From the NCBI GenBank assembly GCA_031271275.1, contig JAISWA010000283.1:1-27505 (forward strand): a stretch of DNA of 27,505 nt. The letters run 5' to 3'. The number at the start of each line of letters is the position of its first letter. The first letter of the stretch is position 1. This stretch comes from Clostridiales bacterium. Lineage in GTDB: Bacteria; Bacillota; Clostridia; Lachnospirales; WQUN01. The position numbers and the translations under genes were made by a program. The notes under the pieces were generated by a model that was not told the DNA's origin, searched no databases, and saw only the letters and a list, made by a program, of their open reading frames with translations. Positions 1-8,382 of the stretch are shown piece after piece.

Positions 1-1063
1 TTCCCGTCGGAGAGGTGTCGCCGAATATAGCGGTTGGGTCTACCACCGAAATAGGGTGCACCGCTATCGATATTTCTTTGCCGATAATCATGTCGTCATC
101 TGTAACTGCAGTCAAATCATCTGGCAGATAAGTCTGAGCACCATTAGCATCCGCTGGGCCGCTAGGGTCTGGCGGGGGGTCTAAACGGTGCATTAGCGTT
201 CCTTCGTTGTTAAAAACCAAGACGCCGCTATTTGCCATATCAGTCGGAGGTTCATACGCGTCATCCGCTTCATCTTCCTCTGTCATAATATTTATTGCCA
301 ATACTTCCGGTTTGGTCGTATCTCCGTTCGGGTAAGCCAATACGCCTACGGGACCGCCGTTGACAGAACCTGTCACGAACGAATATTTCCAATAACTGTT
401 TGGCTGGTTCGCCCCCATGTAGGTAAACTCCACGCCTACCTCAAAAGCCGTACCCACGCTGTCAAAGAACGTCATGGTGCGTTCGACTTTCCCGCTTGGG
501 GGAAGCTCGTTGGGGTTAAGATTTCCTATCATATCAATAACGGAAGTAGACACCGGCGGCATGTACTGTTTTTCTCCCGCCAAGTTAAGCGGCTTTACCG
601 GCGTACTTTCAATTACCCACTGACCGGTAGCCGGGTCTTTTACGGTATCCCAACCCATCAGCGGCATACCGTTGATATGCAGGTTATTTTGCACGTCCAC
701 CTTGATATTGCCCGCGCGGGTAAAGTAGGTGCCGCTCTCATCCTGCACGATAAAGAAGCCGCTGCCTTCAATCATGGCGTCGAAAGAGTTGTCGGTGCGT
801 TGGGAAGCGCCCTGCGTCATGATATTGTCGATGGAGCCGACGTTTGCCCCGAGGCCGATTTGCATGGGGTTGGTGCCCGCCCTGCCCGTTTCCTCGCTCG
901 GGCCCGCGCCGCCCTGAAGCCGCTGGTAGAACGCGTCCATGAACGTAACGCGGCTCGATTTATAGCCGACGGTGTTCACGTTGGCGATGTTATTCGCAAT
1001 AACGTCCATTTTCGTTTGATGCACCCGGAGTCCCGAGACGCCGGAGAATAGTGAGCGCATCAT
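1..1063 (-). CDS. flgE: Flagellar hook protein FlgE (3' end cut by window edge)
   Basis: FlgE polymerises into the hook, the universal joint between rod and filament outside the cell. The gene runs off the left edge, so about 354 N-terminal residues are visible and the C-terminal D0 helix is missing. The start is the first ATG of an ATG-ATG pair (MMRSLFSG), preceded by AGGAGG at 9 nt. The conserved rod/hook motif NNIANVNTVGYK is at residues 24-35. SGFFIV near residue 105 and FTRAGN near residue 115 are typical of the FlgE/FlgG fold. Residues beyond about 165 match the more variable D1/D2 hook region. It is the last visible gene of the operon, 98 nt after the TIGR02530-type gene. FlgG is the main alternative; position after flgD and the long central region favour FlgE. 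Confidence 0.96.
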   Translation of the reverse strand, partial: MMRSLFSGVSGLRVHQTKMDVIANNIANVNTVGYKSSRVTFMDAFYQRLQGGAGPSEETGRAGTNPMQIGLGANVGSIDNIMTQGASQRTDNSFDAMIEGSGFFIVQDESGTYFTRAGNIKVDVQNNLHINGMPLMGWDTVKDPATGQWVIESTPVKPLNLAGEKQYMPPVSTSVIDMIGNLNPNELPPSGKVERTMTFFDSVGTAFEVGVEFTYMGANQPNSYWKYSFVTGSVNGGPVGVLAYPNGDTTKPEVLAINIMTEEDEADDAYEPPTDMANSGVLVFNNEGTLMHRLDPPPDPSGPADANGAQTYLPDDLTAVTDDDMIIGKEISIAVHPISVVDPTAIFGDTSPTG

Positions 1064-1133
1064 ATTGCATTACCTCCTGTTCGCTTTCGCTGTTTTTTCA
1101 GGAAGCGGTAAACGGGTCCCGTCAGTCGCTCGG

Positions 1134-1159
1134 GGACCGCAGCCCTCCCGTGAGGGTCC
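1134..1159 (-). other. Small GC-rich hairpin before flgE
   Basis: The 98-nt gap between the TIGR02530-type gene and flgE is one of the larger gaps in this tight operon. It holds two alternative 5-bp stems: GGACC (1134-1138) with GGTCC (1155-1159), and CCCTC (1143-1147) with GAGGG (1152-1156). There is no U-tract, so it does not look like an intrinsic terminator. It could be a processing or stability element, but short GC-rich stems also occur by chance. Confidence 0.25.
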
Positions 1160-1161
1160 GG

Positions 1162-1515
1162 CTATACGATTACCGCTCCGTCGATGTTACTGAAAACATG
1201 GTCGCTTCCATGCTGCAACGCCGTAATCACGGTACGGCTTTTGACGTTTACCACCAACGCCACGTCGTCCACCAATACCAGTGAGTCCCGTATACCTTTC
1301 TCATACGCCTTGCCGATTCCGTCTTCCACGCGGGAAAGCTGGTCGCCCGACAAATTAATGTTGCGGGCGTTGAGCCGCATATTGGCGTGCTTGGAAAACT
1401 GTACGCTCAACACGTCGCCGAAAGAACCCTGAACCGCGGCCGCCTGTTCCTGCCTTTTAACCGGCACGGGCGCGTCGTTAACGCGTATTGGAGCGTTATT
1501 TACTAAAAAACCCAT
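1162..1515 (-). CDS. Flagellar operon protein, TIGR02530 type
   Basis: This 117-residue protein matches what I know of the small clostridial flagellar operon family TIGR02530, which sits between flgD and flgE. Its biochemical role is not established. Visible features are a basic N-terminus (about residues 10-25) and the family-like core FSKHANMRLNARNI (about 40-53). A region about loss or gain of residues around SRVEDGIGKAYEKG follows, then a beta-rich C-terminal half ending with SDHVFSNIDGAVIV. No signal peptide or membrane segment is seen. It starts 11 nt after the flgD stop with an AAGGGG-type ribosome binding site. Position suggests a role in hook assembly or export; that is inference. 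Confidence 0.85.
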   Translation of the reverse strand: MGFLVNNAPIRVNDAPVPVKRQEQAAAVQGSFGDVLSVQFSKHANMRLNARNINLSGDQLSRVEDGIGKAYEKGIRDSLVLVDDVALVVNVKSRTVITALQHGSDHVFSNIDGAVIV

Positions 1516-1526
1516 ATACCTGCCCC

Positions 1527-2480
1527 TTACTCCTTGATGCTTTCCAAGTATTGAGAATAGGAGACTTCCTTTTCGCCTACGTTCATATAGGTCATGCCGT
1601 CTTTAACGGTCACGGAATCCACCGCGCCGCTGACGGAAGAATAATCAACCTGCTGACCGACATACTGCAGCGCTTCCATTACATAGTTGATTTTGTCTAT
1701 GGGAATATTTTTCCCGCCGATTACTAAATACGCCTTGCCGTCCTTGACGGCGACGTTTTCAATCGCGGCGCCTTCCACCAAAACAGCGTTGCCGTCCGCG
1801 TCCTTTGTCGCGTAGTTCACCCGCTTGCCAATCAGCATCGGCTTGTCGGAAACAGTGGCGACTTCGCCCGGGAAGACTTCCTTATTGCCTACGACCAGTA
1901 CGCTTTGGCTGCCGTTTTGCTTCACATAATCGACTACGCCTTCCACATAACCGGTGACATTGCCTTCCGCATCCATCAACAACGCCTGTATATACTTGCC
2001 GATATAGCTGTGGTTGCGCATTTCGTTCAGCTGGTTGGAATCGGACGTGTAATCCCCCACGATTTGCACCGCCGTAAGCGGAACGTCATTGCCGTCCACG
2101 AACAGATACGCTTCGCCGTTTTTCATCGTCACCGCCGAAACCGTGCCGCTGACCTCGACATACTCCTCCGTTTTGGGGTCCACGTAGTCCGCGTATACGG
2201 TCTTGCCTATCATGGAATACGCCTGCTGCTGCGAGTATGCCTTGTTCAGGTTCTGCATTTGCTCCAACGACGTAAACTGCGCCATCTGCGCTAAGAATTG
2301 CTTGTCGTCCATAGGGTTAAGCGGGTCCTGATACTGCATTTGCGCAATCATAAGCTTCAGGAACGCGTCTTTATCCAACTCGCTGCTTGGCGTGCGCGTA
2401 ATAGCGTTGTCAAAGGGGTCGGAACTCGCGCGGTTCGCTTCGATGGTTGACCATAAATAATCGCTTGCCGTACTTGCCAT
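1527..2480 (-). CDS. flgD: Hook cap/scaffolding protein FlgD, enlarged with repeats
   Basis: FlgD caps the growing hook and is needed for FlgE polymerisation; it is exported by the flagellar type III system. The N-terminal FlgD signature is clear at about residues 34-76: FLKLMIAQMQYQDPLNPMD then QFLAQMAQFTSLEQM. The protein has 317 residues, much longer than the roughly 140-residue B. subtilis FlgD. The extra length consists of about four tandem beta-rich units (residues 91-141, 150-210, 217-268, 274-312), each with a pattern like G..V..V....G...L.V.G..V....I. The start has GGAG about 9 nt upstream. It lies between fliK (26 nt gap) and the TIGR02530-type gene. Confidence 0.95.
   Translation of the reverse strand: MASTASDYLWSTIEANRASSDPFDNAITRTPSSELDKDAFLKLMIAQMQYQDPLNPMDDKQFLAQMAQFTSLEQMQNLNKAYSQQQAYSMIGKTVYADYVDPKTEEYVEVSGTVSAVTMKNGEAYLFVDGNDVPLTAVQIVGDYTSDSNQLNEMRNHSYIGKYIQALLMDAEGNVTGYVEGVVDYVKQNGSQSVLVVGNKEVFPGEVATVSDKPMLIGKRVNYATKDADGNAVLVEGAAIENVAVKDGKAYLVIGGKNIPIDKINYVMEALQYVGQQVDYSSVSGAVDSVTVKDGMTYMNVGEKEVSYSQYLESIKE
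1545..2210 (-). repeat. Four tandem ~50-residue beta units inside FlgD
   Basis: Residues 91-312 of FlgD can be divided into four units that each open with a G-x-x-V/I strand (IGKTVYADY, IGKYIQALL, IGKRVNYAT, VGQQVDYSS). Each then runs V..V....G..YL.V.G..V. The repeats are visible only at protein level; the DNA has diverged, so the duplication is old. Confidence 0.7.
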
Positions 2481-2506
2481 TTCACTTCACTCCTTCCTTT
2501 AAAATA

Positions 2507-3949
2507 TTAAGCGATAACGTCCATTCTACCCGCGAGCATGTCCGGCTGCGCGGTAACGCCCGCTTCCTCCGCGAAATCCTCCGCCGCCTGTACCCGGTCA
2601 ACGATACGCTGCCTCCGCGCGTTAGCGTTTTGCTGCGCCCGCAGGAACTGGTTCATCCGGTCGTCGTTATCGTTTTGGTTGACCGAAACGTACAGTTCCG
2701 CCACGTTAACGCCCTGCTCCTGCAGCGCGTCCCGCAGCTGATTGAAGTTGGATTCCAAAACTTCCTTAATCCTTTGGTTCTCCGCCACGAACTGCGCGGA
2801 AACGATACCGTTTTGCGTTACGACGCGCAGTGTCACGTCGCCGAGGTTTTCCGGACGAAGGGTAATGCGAATCTCCGCGAAATGGTCGCCCGACTGCGTC
2901 CTTACGCGGCTCATTATCTGGCTCATTACGTCCACGGCGTCCACGGGGTTTGAAGCGGACATCGCCGTAGGGGCGGCTTCCGCAGGCCTTGCGTTGGCGT
3001 TCGCCGCGCTCTCCGCCTGTACGGGCGGCGGGCTAAAGATATCGTTTTGCTGCGTCAATTGTGCTTCGCTCTGCGGGTTCTCGTTTTGCAAGCCCGCTTT
3101 CTCGCTTACGGGCTGCGCCGTTTGACTGGAAGGCTGCTGCTGCGCCGGCTTTGCCGTATCGGCGGCGGGTTCGGCGTCCGGTAACGCCAACTCAACCTCG
3201 TCTTCGGTAAACAGCGAAGGCTGTTCCTCTGTTACCACTTTTACGGTTTCCGTCGCCGTGGTTGCCGTCTGTTGATTGGTAACCACCGCTTCGCCGGTTT
3301 CCTTGTCGGTTTCAACGCGCAATCCGTTTAACTCGGGCAGTTTTGTCGCAAAATCAACCGGCTCCGCGGGTTTTACGATATCCTCCACCAGAACTTTAAT
3401 CGCCTCAAAAGCTTCTTTAAATTCCGGTTTCGTGAGCAGCGCCGCCGGCGTAGGCGCGTCAAACGCCTGTTGAAGCAATTGTACCACCGCTTGCGGTTCC
3501 ACAAGGTCTACGGGCTGTAAGTTCAACGTAGCGAGCCATTGCATGACCATTTCCACGGGAACGCCGAGCAGCTCCGCCACCTGTGAAACAATTTTCGCTT
3601 CTGTTTCCGGCGTAACCGCAGGTTTTGTCTCCGTTGATTCCGCCTTTTCAGGCTCCGCGGTTTCTTTTGTCTTTTCCCCGGTTTCGTCCGTCTTGCGCTC
3701 CGGCTCCGGCTTATCCTCACGGATTTCCTCCGGCTCAGGCCCGGCCTTTGTTTCTTTTTCCCTGACCTCTTTCTCCTTGACCTCGTTTTTCTTGGTATCG
3801 CGTGTCGCCTCGGGTTTCTCGCCCCGTTTTTCCACTTCGGTCATGAATTGGTCAAAACTTTTTTCCGCCGCTTTGGATGCGCCGTTCGGAACGGCATTGT
3901 CAGCGACCCATGTTTCGTTCTGTGATAATGCTGATACTGTCATTTTCAT
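2507..3949 (-). CDS. fliK: Flagellar hook-length control protein FliK
   Basis: FliK is a secreted molecular ruler that stops hook growth and switches the export gate to filament substrates. The C-terminal switch domain (Flg_hook family) is at residues 342-425, with the core LRPENLGDVTLRVV and the ending ALQEQGVNVAELYVSV. The first 340 residues are low-complexity: a Lys/Glu/Pro/Thr-rich stretch at about 45-120 and a Gln/Ala/Pro-rich stretch at about 250-335, as usual for FliK rulers. The 480-residue length is within the family range. AGGAGG lies only 4 nt before the first ATG and 10 nt before a second in-frame ATG two codons on, so the true start could be residue 3. It sits between ylxF and flgD, the standard place. 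Confidence 0.95.
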   Translation of the reverse strand: MKMTVSALSQNETWVADNAVPNGASKAAEKSFDQFMTEVEKRGEKPEATRDTKKNEVKEKEVREKETKAGPEPEEIREDKPEPERKTDETGEKTKETAEPEKAESTETKPAVTPETEAKIVSQVAELLGVPVEMVMQWLATLNLQPVDLVEPQAVVQLLQQAFDAPTPAALLTKPEFKEAFEAIKVLVEDIVKPAEPVDFATKLPELNGLRVETDKETGEAVVTNQQTATTATETVKVVTEEQPSLFTEDEVELALPDAEPAADTAKPAQQQPSSQTAQPVSEKAGLQNENPQSEAQLTQQNDIFSPPPVQAESAANANARPAEAAPTAMSASNPVDAVDVMSQIMSRVRTQSGDHFAEIRITLRPENLGDVTLRVVTQNGIVSAQFVAENQRIKEVLESNFNQLRDALQEQGVNVAELYVSVNQNDNDDRMNQFLRAQQNANARRQRIVDRVQAAEDFAEEAGVTAQPDMLAGRMDVIA

Positions 3950-3982
3950 TTCACCTCCTTCCCTGTTTTTTTAATATATAAG

Positions 3983-3999
3983 ACATACATCCCGTATGT
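3983..3999 (-). other. Short inverted repeat in the ylxF-fliK gap
   Basis: The 60-nt gap before fliK contains ACATAC (3983-3988) and GTATGT (3994-3999) around a 5-nt loop, followed on the coding strand by an A/T-rich run just before the fliK ribosome binding site. It may be an RNA stability or processing hairpin. A 6-bp stem alone is weak evidence. Confidence 0.25.
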
Positions 4000-4009
4000 T
4001 CTTACCGTG

Positions 4010-4843
4010 TTATTCCACCGGCTCAAGCGGGGCGATAGTGACGCCCTCTGTCGCGGGTTCTTCCGGGTACATCAACTGGGTAACAATCGCAAGGTTTGCC
4101 GGCTCAAACTCGTTAAAAATTTCCGCCCGGTTCCGCGGGTCCATATTCTTTAGTATACGCACGACCATATCCGAGTTGGGGGCAAGCATTGCCTGCAGCC
4201 CTTCCGCTGCCGCGTCCGCTTTCATTTCGGAATAAGTGGCGGCAACCTTTCTTTCTTCCGCGTTATACTGTAAGCGGTTCATGATTTCCGCGTAAATTTC
4301 CGCGGCGTTCTCAGGGGAAACCGATTCAAAATATTCCGCGTAGCCGCTCGGGTCGCCGGTGGCAATCACAACATCCAACGCCTGCTTCAGCGCGCGATAA
4401 TTTTCTATTTGCGACTCATACTGCCGGAGGTTGCTGATGGTGCTTAAATCGTCCGCGCGCTGTTCCTGCGCCGTTTGAATATCCGCCTGCAACCGCTCAA
4501 TTTGTATTTCGAGCGCGGTAACAATACTTTCGATTTCCTCCGGCGCCATAACCGCGTATTCATTTACCGGCTCCGCCGTACCTTCCGCAGGCGCGGGGAA
4601 ATACTGCCCGATTAACGGCGCGCTGCTTAAATACGACAGAATACGGTCACGTACCCCAAACAGGTTTAACGCTATTACGGCGACGATACCGCCAATGATT
4701 ACCAACAGCACTAAAACAGGCACCACAGGGAAACGCTTTTTCTTCTTCCGTTTGTCTTTTTTCTCTTTTTTTATTTTCTCCGGCTTTTCCGCTATATCCT
4801 GCGGCGCGGACAGGTCGGCTGTTTTGCTGTTTTTATTTGCCAT
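4010..4843 (-). CDS. ylxF: YlxF/MotE-like membrane protein of the flagellar operon
   Basis: This 277-residue protein has the layout of the YlxF/MotE group found between fliJ and fliK in Firmicutes. A very basic cytoplasmic N-terminus (residues 20-37, many Lys) is followed by one membrane segment at about 39-61. A predicted coiled coil comes next (about 104-160), then a C-terminal region (about 175-263) resembling the MgtE intracellular N domain, with repeats such as NAAEIYAEIMN and RNRAEIFNEFEP. In alphaproteobacteria MotE acts with MotC; the role of YlxF in Firmicutes is not firmly known. Its ATG directly follows the fliJ stop codon with a GAGAGG site inside fliJ, so translation is probably coupled. 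Confidence 0.88.
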   Translation of the reverse strand: MANKNSKTADLSAPQDIAEKPEKIKKEKKDKRKKKKRFPVVPVLVLLVIIGGIVAVIALNLFGVRDRILSYLSSAPLIGQYFPAPAEGTAEPVNEYAVMAPEEIESIVTALEIQIERLQADIQTAQEQRADDLSTISNLRQYESQIENYRALKQALDVVIATGDPSGYAEYFESVSPENAAEIYAEIMNRLQYNAEERKVAATYSEMKADAAAEGLQAMLAPNSDMVVRILKNMDPRNRAEIFNEFEPANLAIVTQLMYPEEPATEGVTIAPLEPVE

Positions 4844-5287
4844 TTAATCCCTCTCCGCATACGTGTAACTGACGAGCTGATCCACCAATTTTTGATCTTC
4901 CAACTTTTCTTCCTGCAGGTAATCTTCGTATCGGTGTTCTTTTATGGAATCGAGCATTTTCCGCTGCTTCATCGCCTCTACAAGTTCTAGCCTTTTCTTT
5001 TCCGCGTAAGCTTCCGCCGCATCTATGCGTATGTCCTGCTCCATGATACGCTGCTTCAAACGCTCTATCATATTATTATACCTGCGGATATCCGCCGGGT
5101 TAATATCTTCATCCAATGACTTGCGGAAACTAACGATTTGCTCCTCTTTTTGCGCCACTAATTTTCGCTTCGCCTGCCGTTCTTCCTCTAACCGGCGAAG
5201 CGCCTGACCGTACTCGATTTCCTTTTGGGATTCTATCTGTTCTTTAACGCCGAGCAACGGCTGTAAACGGAATAAAAACCTCGCCAT
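4844..5287 (-). CDS. fliJ: Flagellar export chaperone FliJ
   Basis: FliJ is a small coiled-coil stalk protein that inserts into the FliI ATPase ring and links it to the FlhA export gate. The 147-residue sequence is nearly all charged helix, opening with RFLFRLQPLLGVKEQIES, which is typical of the family, and is of normal length. It starts 11 nt after fliI with GAGGA upstream and ends immediately before the ATG of ylxF. Conservation of FliJ is low, so the assignment leans on size, helical content, N-terminal motif and position. Confidence 0.92.
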   Translation of the reverse strand: MARFLFRLQPLLGVKEQIESQKEIEYGQALRRLEEERQAKRKLVAQKEEQIVSFRKSLDEDINPADIRRYNNMIERLKQRIMEQDIRIDAAEAYAEKKRLELVEAMKQRKMLDSIKEHRYEDYLQEEKLEDQKLVDQLVSYTYAERD

Positions 5288-5298
5288 ATAACCGTCCT

Positions 5299-6606
5299 CT
5301 ATGTACCCGCGATACCTTGCATGGTCTGCAAGGTGTCTTCAAACGAAAATTTTTCGTCGGTGCTTTGTATCAAAAAATCGTCAATCGCGCCGTGCTTGGA
5401 AATGGCGTCGTCTATTTCGGCGCTGCTGCCCTTTACGTATGCCCCGATGTTGATAAGGTCTTCGGAGTTGCTGTAGACCGCCATTGATTTTTTTACCGCG
5501 TTCGCCGCCTGTTTATGCTCTTTATTCACAATGTCGGACATTACGCGGGAAACGCTTGCCAACACGTCAATCGCCGGGTAATGGTTACGGTTGGCAATCT
5601 TGCGGTTAAGCACGATATGCCCGTCGAGCACGCTTCGCGCGGTGTCCGTTACCGGCTCGGTCAAATCGTCCCCGTCCACCAACACGGTGTATAGCCCGGT
5701 GATGGACCCCTTACTCGAGTTGCCCGCCCGCTCCAACAGCTTGGGGATTACCGCGAACACCGAAGGCGTATACCCTCTGGAAACAGGCGGCTCCCCTGTG
5801 GCAAGACCGACTTCCCGCTGCGCCATGGCGTACCGCGTGAGCGAGTCCATCAGCAGCATTACATCCTTGCCTTTTTCCCGGAAGTATTCCGCGACGCTTG
5901 TGGCGACTTCCGCCGCCTTTAAACGCACCAACGCAGGCTTGTCGGACGTGGCGATAACCAACACCGAACGCCTTAACCCTTCCTCGCCCAAATCTTTTTC
6001 TATAAACTCACGCACTTCCCTGCCGCGTTCCCCTACCAAGGCTATTACGTTTATATCGGCTTTGGTGTTGCGTGCGATCATTCCCATCAACGTGCTCTTG
6101 CCTACGCCGCTTCCGGCAAATATGCCTATACGCTGACCCTTACCCACCGTAAGCAGCCCGTCTATGGCTTTAACGCCAATCGGAAGCGGATGCAGTATGC
6201 GGTTGCGCTCCAAAGGGTTGGGCGGCGCGTTGACACACGCCCATTCCTCACCCTCGTCGGGCAGGGGTTTTCCGTCCATCGGCTGACCGAGACCGTCCAA
6301 CACGCGACCGAGCAGTTTTTCCGAAACGCGCACCGAAATGGGTTTTTCCCGCGCCTCCACAAAATTGCCGGGGCCTACGCCGGACATACTGCCAAGGGGC
6401 ATTAACAAAATATTGTTATTCCTAAACCCGACCACCTCGGAAAGCACGGGGTCGCCGTACTTACCTGCCTTTATCAGACAGGTCTGACCGATATTAACGT
6501 CCGGGCCGGTGGATTCTATCGTGAGCCCGACCACCTGCGAAACGCGGCCCGACCTTCGGATATAATTCTTTTCCAAAACAGCGCGGTACTTCGTAAAATC
6601 AATCAT
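5299..6606 (-). CDS. fliI: Flagellar export ATPase FliI
   Basis: FliI is the hexameric F1-beta-like ATPase that energises type III export at the cytoplasmic face of the flagellar base. The Walker A loop GSGVGKST is at residues 165-172, the catalytic glutamate lies in VGERGREV (E193), and Walker B VMLLMDS is at 249-255. The family signature GEPPVSRGYTPSVF follows at 271-284. The length of 435 residues is normal. Its ATG overlaps the fliH stop by 8 nt, which points to coupled synthesis of the FliH-FliI pair. The stop is TAG, followed by fliJ after 11 nt. Confidence 0.98.
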   Translation of the reverse strand: MIDFTKYRAVLEKNYIRRSGRVSQVVGLTIESTGPDVNIGQTCLIKAGKYGDPVLSEVVGFRNNNILLMPLGSMSGVGPGNFVEAREKPISVRVSEKLLGRVLDGLGQPMDGKPLPDEGEEWACVNAPPNPLERNRILHPLPIGVKAIDGLLTVGKGQRIGIFAGSGVGKSTLMGMIARNTKADINVIALVGERGREVREFIEKDLGEEGLRRSVLVIATSDKPALVRLKAAEVATSVAEYFREKGKDVMLLMDSLTRYAMAQREVGLATGEPPVSRGYTPSVFAVIPKLLERAGNSSKGSITGLYTVLVDGDDLTEPVTDTARSVLDGHIVLNRKIANRNHYPAIDVLASVSRVMSDIVNKEHKQAANAVKKSMAVYSNSEDLINIGAYVKGSSAEIDDAISKHGAIDDFLIQSTDEKFSFEDTLQTMQGIAGT

Positions 6607-7363
6607 TATTCTTTCCCGTATGTAAAATATAGGTCAGCTGATCTCGAAGGCTTTCAAACTGCTGCGTCAAACTGCAGTCAATATTCCCGAAGGGCGTTTC
6701 AATCACGCAATCCATTTCGTTAAGGGACGGGTCGCGTACCACTTCAATTTTTACCGAGCTGTCGGCAAGCTCCGTCAGTTGCTTGCTGTATTCCGCCGCC
6801 GTCACATAATCTTTCGGGGACACATGTATGGAAACTTCACCGGTTAGCGAAGTATCGGACAGCCCCTGCCGGATAAGGTACAGGATGGTTTCGGGGTAAA
6901 GCCGCGTTACATCGCCTATGAGTTTGGCGGCGATATCTTGAACCAACGCCACCATATCGGGCTCCAACGACGCTTCCATCCGTTTGCGTTCTTTATGGGC
7001 GTCCGCCAAAACCTGTTTTGCCTGTTCCTTTATTTTATTACCCTCGGCTTCCGCCTGCGCGAAGCCTTTGGTATAGCCTTCGTTATGCGCCGCTTTTCGT
7101 AATTGTTCCGACTCGGCTTCCGATTGAACACGCGCCGCCGCGATAATTTCCTCCGCTTCTTTACGCGCCTTCTGCAAAATCACTTCCGCTTCCGAACCCG
7201 CCTTCTTCACCATCTTGCGGGCTTTCTCCTCCGGAGAGTCCGACATGCGGGCATCCGGCGGGGCCTCCTGCGGGTAGCTTGCTTCGGCAATGGGCGTTAC
7301 TTCTATGTTAATCACATTTTCGCTGTCTATAGTAACCGCGTGCGCCTTATAAACGCTAGACAA
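6599..7363 (-). CDS. fliH: Flagellar assembly protein FliH
   Basis: FliH binds and regulates FliI and docks it to the C-ring. The 254-residue protein has a long charged coiled coil (about residues 45-135) with the Gly-spaced segment GYTKGFAQAEAEG (96-108). A C-terminal V-ATPase E-subunit-like domain (about 136-250) follows, containing IAAKLIGDV and SLRDQLTYIL. The start is TTG: an in-frame TAA lies just upstream, and GGAGGGG is 9 nt before the TTG. The first 8 nt overlap the end of fliG, and the last 8 nt overlap fliI. Confidence 0.95.
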   Translation of the reverse strand: MSSVYKAHAVTIDSENVINIEVTPIAEASYPQEAPPDARMSDSPEEKARKMVKKAGSEAEVILQKARKEAEEIIAAARVQSEAESEQLRKAAHNEGYTKGFAQAEAEGNKIKEQAKQVLADAHKERKRMEASLEPDMVALVQDIAAKLIGDVTRLYPETILYLIRQGLSDTSLTGEVSIHVSPKDYVTAAEYSKQLTELADSSVKIEVVRDPSLNEMDCVIETPFGNIDCSLTQQFESLRDQLTYILHTGKNND

Positions 7364-8381
7364 TTATTTCATCCCCTCCGCCGCGCGCGATTATAATATC
7401 GCCCGCGTCCTGGAGCCTGCGTACAATATTGACGATTTTCTGCTGAGCTTCCTCTACGTCGGAACGGCGCACAGGACCCATATAATCCATATCTTCTTTA
7501 ATCATAGCCGCAAGGCGTTTTGAAAGGTTGGCAAACAAATGATTCTGAAGTTCCTCGCTGCAGTTTTTAAGCGCAAGCGAAAGCTCCTTTTGGTCCACTT
7601 CGCGCAAAACCTGCTGCACGGAACGGTTGTCGAGCTGAAGCATGTCTTCGAACACGAACATTTTGCGGCGGATTTCTTCGGAGAGCTCGATATCCTCGAC
7701 TTCCAAAGTTTCCATAATGTGCTTTTCCGTGCCGCGGTCTACGGAGTTCAATATATCGACTACCGAATCCACGCCTCCCACAGAAGTAAAATCTTCCGTC
7801 ATAAGCGCCGAGAGTTTCTTTTCCAAGGCTTTTTCGACTTCCTTTATCACGTCGGGGGACGTGCGGTCCATTTGCGCGATACGGCGCGCCACGTCCGCCT
7901 GCTTTTCCTGCGGAAGCGAAGACAACACCTCCGCCGCCTGCTTAGGTCGCAAATAGGAAAGAATAAGCGCTATCGTCTGCGGGTGCTCGCTTTGTATGAA
8001 GTTTATAATCTGGCTCGCGTCAGTTTTGCGGATAAAATCGAAGGGCCGTACCTGCAGCGAGACGGTCAGCCTGCTGATAACCTCGTAGGCGCGCGCCTCG
8101 CCCAGGGCTTTTTCCAAAATGTTTTTGGCGTAGGCGATACCGCCCTCGGTGATGTACTGCTGCGCGAGACATATCTGGTAAAACTCGTTAAGCACTTCTT
8201 CCCTTGTCTCGGGCATTACGGTGGTGATATTGGCTATTTCAAGGGTAAGGGTCTCGATTTCTTCTTCTTTTAAGTGCTTAAAGACCTGCGCGGATTTCTC
8301 CGGCCCGAGGGATATAAGCAGAATGGCCGCCTTTTCCCGGCCGGTCAGTTCGTTGGTGATGGTTCCGGTTCCGGCTGCCAA
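7356..8381 (-). CDS. fliG: Flagellar motor switch protein FliG
   Basis: FliG sits on the MS-ring and its C-terminal domain contacts the stator to produce torque and to switch rotation. The protein has 341 residues, the normal length. The middle-domain EHPQ motif is at 132-135, and the hinge plus MFVF motif (241-244) precede the torque helix (about 251-295) with charged residues. The start is a TTG placed 7 nt after GAGGAG, which lies in the last codons of fliF; the fliF stop is 1 nt before it. The final 8 nt overlap fliH. Confidence 0.98.
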   Translation of the reverse strand: MAAGTGTITNELTGREKAAILLISLGPEKSAQVFKHLKEEEIETLTLEIANITTVMPETREEVLNEFYQICLAQQYITEGGIAYAKNILEKALGEARAYEVISRLTVSLQVRPFDFIRKTDASQIINFIQSEHPQTIALILSYLRPKQAAEVLSSLPQEKQADVARRIAQMDRTSPDVIKEVEKALEKKLSALMTEDFTSVGGVDSVVDILNSVDRGTEKHIMETLEVEDIELSEEIRRKMFVFEDMLQLDNRSVQQVLREVDQKELSLALKNCSEELQNHLFANLSKRLAAMIKEDMDYMGPVRRSDVEEAQQKIVNIVRRLQDAGDIIIARGGGDEIIV

Positions 8382-8382
8382 G

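Noticed and set aside
7539..8273. 244-residue plus-strand frame opposite fliG
   Set aside because: Antisense to a complete FliG with all motifs; the product is Phe/His/Arg-rich without recognisable domains.
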